A stretch of 64,000 nucleotides of DNA from assembly GCA_029891385.1 (NCBI GenBank), contig CM057227.1, positions 57,599,567 through 57,663,566 of the forward strand, read 5' to 3'. Shown one piece after another: positions 36,286-47,536 of the stretch; the stretch's first letter is position 1; the number at the start of each line of letters is the position of its first letter. Below the pieces are notes generated by a model. That model was given only the letters and a program-made list of their open reading frames with translations, was not told the origin of the DNA and searched no databases. The DNA is from Erythroxylum novogranatense. Its lineage: Eukaryota; Streptophyta; Magnoliopsida; Malpighiales; Erythroxylaceae. The position numbers were made by a program, and so were the translations under genes.

Positions 36286-38519
36286 TGTTGAACCCCAAAT
36301 TTGTTTTTCTTGATGTTATTAAGTATGAATTAATTTGATTGTGTTAGTTGTATGATTTATGGCATAGTTTGATTTTATTGGAGGTATTAGAGGAAAATTT
36401 GGATTTAATTGAGTTTAGTATGGAATAATGGTTATGAAAGAGTAAAAAAATGTTTAAGGGCAAAATGGGCAAGACACTTAAGGGTAAGAGGTTTTAGGTT
36501 TGCATGGAGGGGCATTTTAGTCATTGCTCTTCCTTGTAGGTTTAAGGAGTTAAAGGAAAAGAGGAAAAGAAAAAGAAAGGAAAAATAAGAAGAAGAGAAA
36601 AGAAGAAGAGGAGAAAGTCGTAGGAGAGGAGAAGAAGAAGAGAAAAGAGGAAGCTAGGTTTCAGGCATTTTTCGACAGATTTGAAGCTTTCTTCAGGTAA
36701 GTTAAACTCTTCTACTCTTGTTTGGGTTGAATCAAACCCTAGATTTGTATGGATTGAGTAGAAATCGTTGGTTTAGGGTTTATGGTGAAACTTTGGTAGA
36801 TTTGCATGGGTTGTTGTGTTGTTGATGTTTTTGGAGTTAGAATGAGTTTAGAATGGAAGTATAGAGCTTGATTCAAGAGTTAGATGTGTTGTAGTTAAGA
36901 AAGGGAAGGATTTAAGGTTGAAAATGGCGGAAATCTGGGTTCGGGAGTCGGTTCTCCCGTCCGCACGTCGCGACGTGCATGAGGCCGCACGCCGCGACGT
37001 GCGAAGGGAGCCGCACGTCACGACGTGCGATAGAGGGCCGCATGCCGCGACGTGCCAGGCCGCTCGTCTCGACGAGCGAGCCTCGTCGCGGCGAGCCCAA
37101 ATTTTTCCAGCAATGATGTTTTTAGAGTTTTGATCATATCTTTTGCTACAGAAGTCCTTTTGAGGTGATTTTTGAGGCGTTGTAAACTAGAGACATAGAT
37201 TTACAAGTTTTGTGAAGTAATGAAGTTATGAATCAGTTTCTAAGAATATGGAATTTTGGATGGAAGTTAAGAATGGAAATATTGTTTCAGCATGAATTAT
37301 TATATGGGATTTTTGGTTCTTATTTTTAGGAGATCAAGTGAGGCAATAGGATCAAGAGGCTCAAGAGGAAACTCATTCCTAGGCAAGAACAAGCAAGGAA
37401 ATCAGGTGGGTTCATGTTTATAATAGAGTAAATAAGTCACTCATTGTTTTTTTTAAATCAAGAAAGAGTTCATGCATTTAAATTGCATCATCACGATTGC
37501 ATTGCATACTATTATGAATGATTATAGGTTGTTGTATGATTTGCATTCATGAATTATGAAAAGAATTCCAAAAAGGGGTTTTTCTCCTTTCACGAATACA
37601 TGTACATGAAATCATGTTTTACGAAGTACATGATAAGCAAGATTACAAGCGAGATTACAAGCAAGTTTACAAGCAAGTGCCAGTTTGGCAAACAAGTTTA
37701 CAAGACATGAATCATGCATATTTATGTGGGTTTACAGTGGCCCTCACGAATAGTCAAGTGCACATTGACTCACAAAAAGGCTTCTCCTGCTTGCCCGATA
37801 GTGGCACAGGGTTTCTCACAAGGATTCCCTCACGAAACTACGTCTACACATCAACATTTCAATGGCATGTGTAGTACGTCATGAACCAGGGACAACCCAA
37901 ACCATTATGTTATGTTATGTGTTTATGATTTGTTGTTATGTGTCATGCATCACGAATTGTTTAAGAATCAAGCATTTTCAAGATAATGACTCATGCATGT
38001 TCAATTACTATGATTTCAGCAAGTACCACGACAATGAGTTATTTTTGAATACTTTTGCTTATTGCTATATTATAAATATGTTCCCACGAGCTTTATAGCT
38101 CACCCCCTCTAATCTCCCCATTCGGTGTGGCGAAGGTGAGACCAGAGTGAGTCACGAGTTACGGTAGCACTCCATTTTTGTTATGTTTATTTAATTTCAA
38201 TACTATATCTTGGAATTCAAGACTTTGGTTACACTTCAAGTATTATTGGTTCAAGAGTATTTTGTATTTTTGGCTCTTGAACTCAAAGTTGTAATTTGGT
38301 TTGAAATGTTCTTAAAGCTTTATGAAACTCATCTTTTGGAGCATGAATTATGGATTTGTTGTTTAAATCACATGAAAGCAGGTTTCAAGTTTGTTTCATG
38401 TGGGCCCATCGAGTTTCCGAGGGTCGTTTTCTGAAATTGTTTAATTAACAAGTTTCATCCCACGCATACAGTATCACGCTCTCATGTCCAATGTTGGGCT
38501 CCGGCAGCGGGGTCCAACA
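36286..38519 (+). repeat. Right LTR of element C
   Basis: 2234 bp, TGTTGAACCCC ... GGGGTCCAACA. Uninterrupted, so it gives the original order of the LTR: start, a purine-rich tract (36554-36657), the motif cag/gtaagtt at about 36695, the CG-rich cluster (36957-37098), tttttag at about 37324-37330, then AT-rich DNA to the end. It is longer than the left LTR partly because its CG cluster has more modules. Confidence 0.94.
36957..37098. repeat. CG-rich palindromic module cluster, right LTR of C
   Basis: About five to six modules. The first contains the perfect 16-base palindrome GCACGTCGCGACGTGC (36963-36978). Later modules vary it (cacgccgcgacgtgc, gcacgtcacgacgtgc, tcgtctcgacgagc). The surrounding LTR is AT-rich, so the CpG density stands out sharply. 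Confidence 0.88.
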
Positions 38520-38524
38520 CACTT

Positions 38525-40676
38525 GGTGACTACTCTGGATGAACAATGTTGATTCTACTTGTTGAATCGCAACCCCATTGATTTACCCTTCTTAATCTTT
38601 CACTACATGATTAAGGGGATGAAGGATACAAATAGCTATCCTTATGGTATGCTTCTAACGAGGATTTTTAAGGAATCCGGAATCCCTTTACATAAAGGAA
38701 ATAGAAGGATTGTTCCAGTGAAAAGTAAGATTGATTCTATCACAATACGGCGAATGGGTCTGAGTACAGTGATTAAAGGAGAAGCTGACTCTTCGAGGAA
38801 AACAAGAATTGAGGGGGAGCGTGTTTTGAAGAAGACTCTAGCTTCAAGTTCTAGAACTCAACATAGCATGAGATCGCCTGTGGATGAAATAAGAAGAATA
38901 TTAGGAAGACTGCTGATAAAACAAGCGAGTCCTAAAATCGAAGTAAGTCAACCTCGGAGGACAACAGAAGGTGCGCCAAAAAGACAAGGAGAAAGTCTTT
39001 TAAGTGAAGTTACAAAGAAGGCGAAGATATCACCGAAGATTCGGACTCTAAGGCAACAAGAAGAAAAGATTGTCAGAGAACAGAGTCAGGAACAATCGTC
39101 TCAATCTAGTGCACCTAAAGCAACAAGATCTTTAGTCTCTATTTTGGAAGAGGATACAGTCAGAAATGCCAAAGAGACTCAGAAGAAGAGAAAATCAGAA
39201 TCTGAGAGAGAAAAATCTCAAGGGCAGAAATCTTCAAGACTGACTAAAGCAGAAGAAAAGACTAAGAAGGTTAGTCGGAAGAAAACTATCACAACTGCTG
39301 GGGAAGTTAGTCGAAAGAAAGAAACCTTTGAAGCTGCTCAAAAAGAAAAAGAAACTGAGCAGAGCACAGTTCAGGAAATCCTCATTGCTTAACAGGAGGA
39401 ACCAGTGGAGCAAAACCCGGTTCAGGAGAATCCTATTGAAGCACAACCTGAGGCAACAGCAGAATTAGACTCGGATAATGATGAACCTTGTCTGATGGTA
39501 TACAACTATCATCAGTTTTTGAGAAAACATAAGTTGAAGATCAAAATAGTTGAAGTTGTTACCAGAAGGAAAACTGTTATTGCAATCTGTAGTCAACCAA
39601 TGAAGAAGACAGTGGTTGTGGTACGACCTATGTCGATAAATAGTAACACTTGGGACTTACTGAAAGAAGATGAAAAGATTTTCTACGATGCTTTGAGGGA
39701 TGCTGCTACCAAGCCATACCCTACAAAAATTCCTTGTAAGCCGTGTACTATTTTTCCGATTACAGAGAAGACCGAAATAAAGGTTGCACCAGATATCCAG
39801 CCAAGATATCCTTTGGATTTGACTAAGGAGAAGTCGAAGCTATTTCCTAAAGAAGTTTATGATGATCTGTCCGCAGATCAAATAGCAGAAGAAGTGCATC
39901 CTATTGAAGCACAACCTGAGGCAACAGCAGAATTAGACTCGGATAATGATGAACCTTGTCTGATGGTATACAACTATCATCAGTTTTTGAGAAAACATAA
40001 GTTGAAGATCAAAATAGTTGAAGTTGTTACCAGAAGGAAAACTGTTATTGCAATCTGTAGTCAACCAATGAAGAAGACAGTGGTTGTGGTACGACCTATG
40101 TCGATAAATAGTAACACTTGGGACTTACTGAAAGAAGATGAAAAGATTTTCTACGATGCTTTGAGGGATGCTGCTACCAAGCCATACCCTACAAAAATTC
40201 CTTGTGAGCCGTGTACTATTTTTCCGATTCTGAAGAAGACCGAAATAAAGGTTGCACGGATATCCACCAAGATATCCTTTGGATTTGACTAAGGAGAAGT
40301 CGAAGCTATTTCCTAAAGAAGTTTATGATGATCTGTCCGCAGATCAAATAGCAGAAGAAGTGCGTAGAATTGCTGAGGCATGTGCTTCTACACAGAATAA
40401 AGATAAAGCGAGCTGCAGTTATCTTGCTGGCGAAGACCGCATCGATGGGGAAAAGTAATAATAGGGACGTTTATTGAGTTCCTTGTTCAGACAGTTTTGC
40501 GTATTAGACCTTTTTCTAATACACTGTCTATTCAAGCAGATGCATTACCCTATGAGGAAGGCAGATTGCTAATCTTTTTGCCCATTTGACTTAGATCTTC
40601 CTGAAACTGATACGTTTATTCTTCCACCAACAATTGAGATCAATGATGAATATATTCCGACCTCTGATGCTTATAC
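38525..40676 (+). pseudogene. Third ORF (envelope-like) of element B, 3' part
   Basis: Continues in frame from 22876 after removal of element C and one TSD copy. It reads LLNRNPIDLPFLIFHYMIKGM, then the basic low-complexity middle, then the folded block with KPYPTK and PRYPLD, which is present twice because of an internal duplication. Stops are at about 38550 (TGA) and 39390 (TAA). The second duplicated copy carries small deletions that shift the frame near 40240. The reading can be followed by similarity to A as far as 40676 (TSDAY), where element F begins. The last 60 or so codons, including the coiled coil seen in A, are missing. Confidence 0.82.
39431..40363 (+). repeat. In-frame 468-bp tandem duplication in ORF3 of B
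   Basis: Copy 1 is 39431-39898 and copy 2 is 39899-40363. Both start tcctattgaagcacaacc and cover the KPYPTK/PRYPLD block. The unit length, 468 bp, is exactly 156 codons, so the duplication kept the frame. Copy 2 later lost a net 2 bases near 40229-40270. Element A has a single copy. Confidence 0.93.
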
Positions 40677-42775
40677 TGTTGGAGTTATGTAAATATAGTA
40701 CCCTGGAAAGCAAGTGTATTTACATGTAACTTTATCTTCTTGATTCTGATTTTGTAATGAAAATATTTATTATTAATAAAACAAAAGAGTTTGGTTTTAT
40801 CTGTATGAGCATTATATATCTGGTCATAAGGTACCAAGATTCATTTGTAAGTAATATACATATACATAGAGATGGATGGGAAACATGTATATTATTAGAA
40901 TCAATTAATTCACAGTTGAATAATCAAGTTGGTCGTTTGATTATGGTTTAGACTATAGTGTTGTGATTTATCTCCATATAAGTAAAGGAGTTTACTTAAA
41001 GGGAATGATGAGTTTCATATCATGATAGTAGTAGACTATCGATAATGGCACTATTAAATGAATTGAATCAAGTATGTTTTCAAGAATAAAGTGGGCCGTT
41101 ACTTTAATCTTAAAACATACAACTTAAGCATTAAACTTATTATGAACCACAATCTTGATGAGTAGTGAACTCATATGTGTTTCATTATAATTCTTGATAT
41201 GATCGAATGGATTTTTACAGGTATTAATCCGATTATGTTCGCATGTTGGAATTATTAATTGAAACATGTATCGTGAACATTCACTCAAATAAAGAGTTTA
41301 TAGTGTTATCATCTCTTCTAGATGTTTTAAGGAGATTTGGTGATTAAATCTGGCGCGATGGTTTGATGGACTAGCTACCCATCAAGTCTTAACACTAAGA
41401 TGAGATCTTATGTGTTAATCACCATATAAAGTAAAATGAGAGATCTAGAAGGAAAAACCAACATAAGGGCAAAACGGTAATTTTACCCTTTGTTGTGCGG
41501 ATGGCTATAATAAGGTTCTAAATAGGGTTTGCAATTGGACATATTCTCATAATATTTAATAATTCAAGAGTTCGACTGATTGTCTTTAGTGGAATGACAT
41601 TTAGTTAATAAGCTAGAATTAATTCCAATGAGATTGAATTATTTCTGGGCTTATTGGAGCTTGAATTATCAAAGTCTAATAAGATTCCCCACTTGGCTTT
41701 AAGGAAGGTTATCAAGCTAAGTAAGAAGTAGTTTGGAGGCTTTAGAAGTCCATAATTAAATGATGGGCTTATACTAATTAATGGTTAATTGGAAGCCCAT
41801 ATGTTCATTTAGAAATGGGCTTGTTTTGGTTTAATGTAATTGATTAGATTAATTATATTAAAACAATTTTTTTTAAATGGAGAAGAAGCAATTTCGAAAT
41901 TGTGTTAGGTTAGATGTGTAACCACACATTTGACATTAAAATACTAAATAAAGATGGTCTTTATTATGGTTCATCATTATTAAATGGAGTTATGAACTTA
42001 CCATTAAATGGTTTAATGGTTGGCTTTTAATGTTGGCATGTAACCTATTTGCATTCATTAGATTAAAGATGAAAGATGTGCATTAGATGGACCATCTTCC
42101 TTCTTTATTCTTGCCAAAACCGAAATGGGTATTCAATTATAGGTTATGGTCTTTTCAAATAGCCATTTTAAAGATAAATGAAGTAATTCTCATTTATTGG
42201 CTATTTTATGAGTGATTAATGTAAGAAGTGATGCATTGGATGCCTCTCACTCTTTCCATTCACGCATATTTCGAAATTGAGATGTAAGAAAGGGTTCTTG
42301 CATGGTTTTTAGACATTCTCTCCTTTCATGCAAGGTAGAACCAAAATTCCTAAGTGAAAGAATTGAAAGAGTTTCAATTTTGGTTCTTCTTCTTCTAAGA
42401 AAATCTCCTCCAAATATTTCTTCTCCTTTCCCACCAAAGGATTTTGTTAACCTAGTTGTCCTTGAAGAACAAGTGGTAAATCTAATTGGTTGAGGATACT
42501 ACAACAAGGAAGAAGATAGATTGCTAAAGGAAAAGACTCAAAGGCAAAGGATTTGGATATAAGAAGGAGAGGATAAGCGCAATGATGATTTAAAGTCAGT
42601 GGCGAAGGAGTCGGTAATTCCTTTTATCTTGTTCTTGGTTTTATTATCCTTATACCATATCATGTATGGATTAGCATGTTGATTTGGATATATTGCTTCC
42701 GCTGCAAGATGATTACTTAAAAGTTTTGAAATCTTTCGTTTTCCATACTAAGCATGCTTTCTTTTCGATCCAACA
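40677..42775 (+). repeat. First LTR of element F
   Basis: 2099 bp, TGTTGGAGTTATG ... GATCCAACA. Long for a copia LTR. It matches 47537-49634 nearly base for base with small indels, for example near 40905 and 41355. No coding sequence; a 63-codon ORF at 42302-42493 is kept in the other LTR only in shifted context. Confidence 0.93.
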
Positions 42776-42777
42776 AT

Positions 42778-42788
42778 TGGTATCGAGC
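42778..42788 (+). other. Primer-binding site of element F, first unit
   Basis: TGGTATCGAGC. It differs from the initiator tRNA-Met complement TGGTATCAGAGC by loss of one A. The same variant occurs at 49637-49647 in the second unit. Confidence 0.75.
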
Positions 42789-43132
42789 TGGTTTTCATGC
42801 ATGATTTCGGTTCCTATATGGTGGATGCATGGGTTGGCAATCTTTTATGTATACTGCATATTTTATGTGATAGAAATATATATGGTGTATGTTGTTCTTT
42901 TGGTTGTCCATAGAAGTTAAATTTTATCTTATAAGATTTCTTCATTTGGTTGTAACAAGGAGGTTGGTCTATCATCACCATGTTTCCTCCTTGGTTTCTT
43001 TTTTCTATTTTATTTGATTTTGTAATGTACAAATTGATGTAATGATGAAGAAGGAGCAGCCATGGATTGAAGAAATGGAAAGGTAAAATTTTGGTGTATC
43101 CTTTGTGTTTTGGCATAAGTTTTGTGAAAACT

Positions 43133-43362
43133 AAGTTGCTGGAATTTTGTTTCAATGAATCATATTTCAGTTATGATTGGAAAACAAGTGCTGGTTTTTG
43201 TTTCAAAGAATCCAATTTCGGTTTTGCTAAAATACTAAGTGCTGTGTTTAATTTTCATGAAATGAGTTTCGGTTTTAATAAAACAAGTGCTCGAATTTTT
43301 GTCAAAACAAAGATTTGGTTTTCTAAAATCTAGTGCTGGAATTTTATTTTCAAAATGACAAA
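43133..43362 (+). repeat. About 50-bp degenerate tandem repeats in the F leader
   Basis: Units begin with aagtgct-like words at 43133, 43186, 43237, 43285 and 43332 (periods about 53, 51, 48, 47). Each has a 'ttcggtttt...aaaa' core. Part of the run is open in one frame (43067-43333) and gives a repeating aromatic pattern such as FCFKESNFGFAKIL. The same array lies at 49991-50220 in the second unit. Whether it is translated is unknown. Confidence 0.7.
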
Positions 43363-44265
43363 ATTCTAATTTCATAAATGCCATTACATTTTGTTTACCG
43401 AATGGGCGGATCATGTTAGCGAAGAGTTCAAGTGAAGATCCAAGATGAAGAAGCATATTTTGGGCCTAAAAGGCTTGTAATTATTTTATGTTTCTAGGAT
43501 GGACAATCAAAAGTGGCTTTATTAGTTCATGTGATGAATGGAGAAATGAATGCTTGTAATATGTGATATTATGTGATTGCATGTCATTTAGAAAATTGCC
43601 AACCCTAGGCCTTGCCATGCATTCATTATGTATGAGATATATAATGAAACAATATAGGATGGATAATAAATTGCATCTAGACAAGATGGTATTTAAAACT
43701 TAAAGCCCAAAAAGATTGAGTGGGAGAGGATGCTCCTGTGAGAGTCCACGGTCTCCAAATGATGGCCCGTTTGCATGTGGTGAAGTGTTACTCCCCATCG
43801 GAGGGCATGAATCCTAGATCTTGCATGGTTTGGGTCTCCTTAAGGATAAGTCCACTTAATGATAGCAAATGTGGCCTCCCACCGAGGCATGATTTGTAGG
43901 TATCTTTAGTGAATGAATCAAATGGTTATACACTCAACATTTTTTTATCAATAAACTTCCCACCGTTGCCCTGTTGGTAAAAGTATGGACCAAATTAAGA
44001 CGCTTCTTAAAAAATTGAGCATGAGATGCTTGGTAGTTTTTTGAGTGGGAGGGTCCCAATTTTTCTTTTAATAGATAAGATGGCCCACCGTCACTTAGTC
44101 ATTATAGATAAGAAAATAACCGTCGATATAATGTTTTAATTTTTAAGTTTTGTTAAATCTATCATCATGCATGCATGCATCATGATTTTATACAAAGTTC
44201 CATAAATTGTTGACTAGTATGCTCATGTTTTAATAATTTATATTTTCAAACATAATCAACCACAA

Positions 44266-45060
44266 ATGAATCCACTCACCCCGCTTCTTGACTAATAACA
44301 AATTGGAAAATGGAGACAAGTTTAATGAATGGAGACGAACCTTGACATTGTTCTTCAATATGAACGTATTTCATGGGTGTTAACTGAAAATGAGCCTACA
44401 CCTCTAAGTGGAGATGCAACTCTGAAAGAAGTCCAACAACATGGCGTTGGCGTAATCCCGACAAGACTACTAAGTGTTATATTCTCGCTTCATCAACGCA
44501 TGTTGCAAAAGAAAATTGTTTGTATGAAAACTGCTAGTGCAATGGTCCATCACCTACATGAGATGTTTGGTGTGAGGACTAGGTCTGCAAGAGTGAAAGC
44601 TATCCAAACCTTTCATAATCTCGATGTAAAACTCAGTGAACCGGTGCGGGATTACATGATGAAGGTAATCTCTGCGGTCATCGAGGTCGAGATGCTTAGG
44701 CGGATATGGATGCGCATACGCAAATGATTATGATCATCAATAGCTTAAACTCTTCTTTTCAGCAGTTTAAGTTGGACTATAAGCTCAACAAAGAGGATTA
44801 CACCTTGAGTGAGTTGATGAATACCCTCAAGAGCACGGAGGAAATATTGAATATTAAGGCTCATGGGCCGGCTAATGTAGCTTCTTCTTCTAAGCCCAAG
44901 GGTAAGGGCAAGGAAAAGAAGAAGGGTCCAATGAAAAGAAGGCCCAAATAGGGTCAAGGCCAAACCCATGAAAAAGAAGGCCAAAGAGAACATCAAAGGA
45001 AAGTGTTTCCTTTGTGATGAGATGGGCCCTTTGGAAAAGAAACCGTCCAGCCTACCTAGA
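44266..45060 (+). pseudogene. gag: Gag of element F, first unit, broken
   Basis: The start MNPLTP is followed at once by a frameshift: one extra base near 44282 compared with 51126. Then NLDIVLQYERISWVLTEN, MVHHLHEMFG and a long helical segment follow, matching the copia gag (UBN2) fold. A further frame change near 44700 leads to a Lys-rich stretch (about 44900-44960). The zinc knuckle is degraded: the segment near 45004 reads CFLCDEMGPLEKK, lacking the His and last Cys. At least three frame shifts are present. The second unit keeps a longer intact N-terminus. Confidence 0.8.
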
Positions 45061-47521
45061 GTCCCTCAAAACCAAACAAGGTATGGGCTTCCTAAGTTTG
45101 TTAGGAACTAGAAATGTGGCAGATTTATCTACTTCTTGGATATTAGATTCAGAGCCACTAACCATGTTTGTAATTCTTTGCGGGGGTTCCATAAAGGAAA
45201 AGACTTCCTAAAGGCCGCCAAGTTAAGATAGCAGATGGTTCCTATATTTCAGCAGTAATCGGTGGGAGTAGTTATCTTGGACTTTCCTAGTGGTCATAGG
45301 TTATATTTGGAATATGTTTATTACATGCCAATGATTGTAAGGAACATGATTTCTGTTTTTTGTCTAATAAAATCTGGCTATTCCTTATATTTTGAAAAGG
45401 TTGTTTCAATATATGAGAATAAGGATTTTATTTGTGAAGCGATAATTAAACAGGATTGTTTTTATAGAACCTATGAAAGGCTCACTAAACACCACAGTAA
45501 TTGATAAAACCAAGACAATCCAATATCTCTAGCATTAATTCAAAGTATCTGTGGCATCTAAGGATGGGTCATATCAATCGAAAAGACTTGACGGGCTAGT
45601 AAAGGATGGGATCCTTATGGGCTTGGATAGTGATCCATTACCCACTGTGAATCTTGTATTGAAGGAAAAATGACAAAAGCCTCATTTCCTTCTAAAGGAA
45701 ACAGATTTGAATCCACATTGGACATGGTACATCTTGATGTGTGGGGGCCATGAATGTACAAGCTAGAGGAGGTTATGAATATTTCATAACTTTTATAGAT
45801 GATTACTCAAGACATGACTATTTGTATTTGATGCATAAAAGAGTGAATCTTTTGAAAAGTTCAAAGAATTCAAAGTCAAGTTGAGAAGCAACTTGGCAAG
45901 CCATTAAAACAAATTTCGATCGGATCGAGGTGGTGAGTATTTATCTAGAGTTCGAAGAATGTTTAATTGACAATGGAATTGTTTCAATTTGTCGACTCTC
46001 GTACACCTCAATGAATGGTGTAGCAAAGAGGAGAAATAGAACTCTATTAAAATGGTAAGATCAATGATGTCTTATGCTAGCCTTCCAGATCGTTCTAGGA
46101 TATGCCATACAACGGCAACATATCTTCTTAGCTTTGCTCCATCCAAATCGGTGCCTAAAACACCTAGGGAGTTGTGGACTGGCCGAGTGCCTTCATTGAG
46201 GCACTTGAGGACTTGGGGCTGTCCAGCCCATGTTCTAAAGCCTGAATCCACAAAGATGGAACCAAGGTCAGAAGTATGTTTGTTTGTAGGATATCCTACG
46301 GAACTCGAGGGTACTATTTTTACAGTCCTCATGATAGGAAGGTATTTGTGTCGACAAATGCAAACTTCTTAGAGGAAGAGTTTGTGAGAAATCACAAAGG
46401 AAGAAGTGAAGTAGTACTAAAGGAGTTAGCAATTTCATCCAAACCAAGAGTTGTTTTGGATATGACAGAACAAGATGTCGAAATGGATTCAAGAGTTGAA
46501 TCAGAAGTGCAACCTGAACATCAAGATGTGCCTAGACGTAGTGGGAGGGTTGTGAGACAACCAGATAGGTATCTGGGTTTAGGAGAAGGCTTAATTGCCA
46601 TCTCAGATGGCTGAATGAACAGTTTTCAATGAAGGATTTGGGAGAGGCTACCTATGTTCTAGGGATCAAACTTATAAGGGATCGTAAGAACAAGAAGATA
46701 GTTTTGTCTCAACTAACCTACATTGAGAATATGCTCAATAAGTTCGCCATGCAAGATTCCAAGAGGGGTTTCACTCCTACTAGACATGGAATCAAACTTT
46801 CAAAGGAATAAGCACCTAAAACCCAAGAGGAGGTTGAACGCATGCGTAACATTCCATATGCTTCGGAAGTTGGTAGTTTGATGTATGCAATGCTGTGCAC
46901 TAGACCGGATATCTGTTACGCAGTGGGACTGGTAAGCGGATTTTAGTCCAATCCAGGAATGAAACATTGGACTGCGGTTAAGTGTATACTTAAGTATCTT
47001 CGTAGGACGAAGAACTTAATGCTTGTTTACTCTGGAAGTAATCTTATTCCGACGGGATATACGGATTCGATTTCCAATCGATGTTGATTCAAGAAATCAA
47101 CTTCGGTTCTATATTTACTTTAGGAGGTAGAGCCATAGTTTGGAGGAGTGTCAAGCAATCTTATATTGCTGATTCGACCGTGGAGGTTGAGTATGTTGCT
47201 TGCTTGTGAAGCAAAGAAAGGAAGCGATCGCTCGGAAGTTCCTAAATGATTTGGAGGTAGTTCCAGAGGCGAAAAAGCCATTACACTTTATTATGATAAT
47301 AGTGGGCAAGGCTAATTCTAAAGAACCTCGGAACCATAAAGTCGCCAAACACATTGAGCGAAAGTATCATCTCATAAGGAGATAATACAACGTGGAGAAG
47401 TGGATGTGGTAAAGATTCTATAGAGCAAAACCTTGCGATCCGTTCACAAAGACATTGACTCAAAAGAGCTTTGAGGGTCACCTAGAAGGGATGGGAATGA
47501 AGGATATGTCAAACTTGCTTT
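45061..47521 (+). pseudogene. pol: Pol of element F, first unit, lacking the RT core
   Basis: Fragments in copia order across several frames: a protease-like and linker region with YLEYVYYMPMIVRNMISVF (about 45305); a GAG-pre-integrase piece with LWHLRMGHIN (about 45550); integrase pieces with HLDVWG (about 45735) and GVAKRRNR (about 46020, Glu of the VERxNR motif replaced); then a segment ending RYLGLGEGLIAIS (about 46605). The next residues are LNEQFSMKDLGEATYVLGI, which normally lie after the YVDD box. So most of the reverse transcriptase, including its catalytic Asp pair, is deleted at about 46605-46620. RNase H pieces follow to 47520, with stops and frameshifts. A polypurine tract GAAAGTGGGAGA at 47523-47534 precedes the next LTR. 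Confidence 0.83.
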
Positions 47522-47536
47522 AGGAAAGTGGGAGAT

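Larger units (their letters stand above)
22877..38519 (+). mobile_element. Element C: Ty3/gypsy chromovirus (Tekay/Del-like) in ORF3 of B
   Basis: Bounded by the 5-bp duplication cactt (22872-22876 and 38520-38524). Long LTRs of about 2.2 kb, an initiator tRNA-Met primer site, a polypurine tract, and a single gag-pol frame with integrase downstream of RNase H (gypsy order) and a C-terminal chromodomain place it among chromoviruses; the long LTRs and the [19 protein letters not shown] reverse transcriptase block fit Tekay/Del. The left LTR holds element E. Without E it would be about 9.3 kb. Five in-frame stops and at least one frameshift disable it. Confidence 0.94.
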
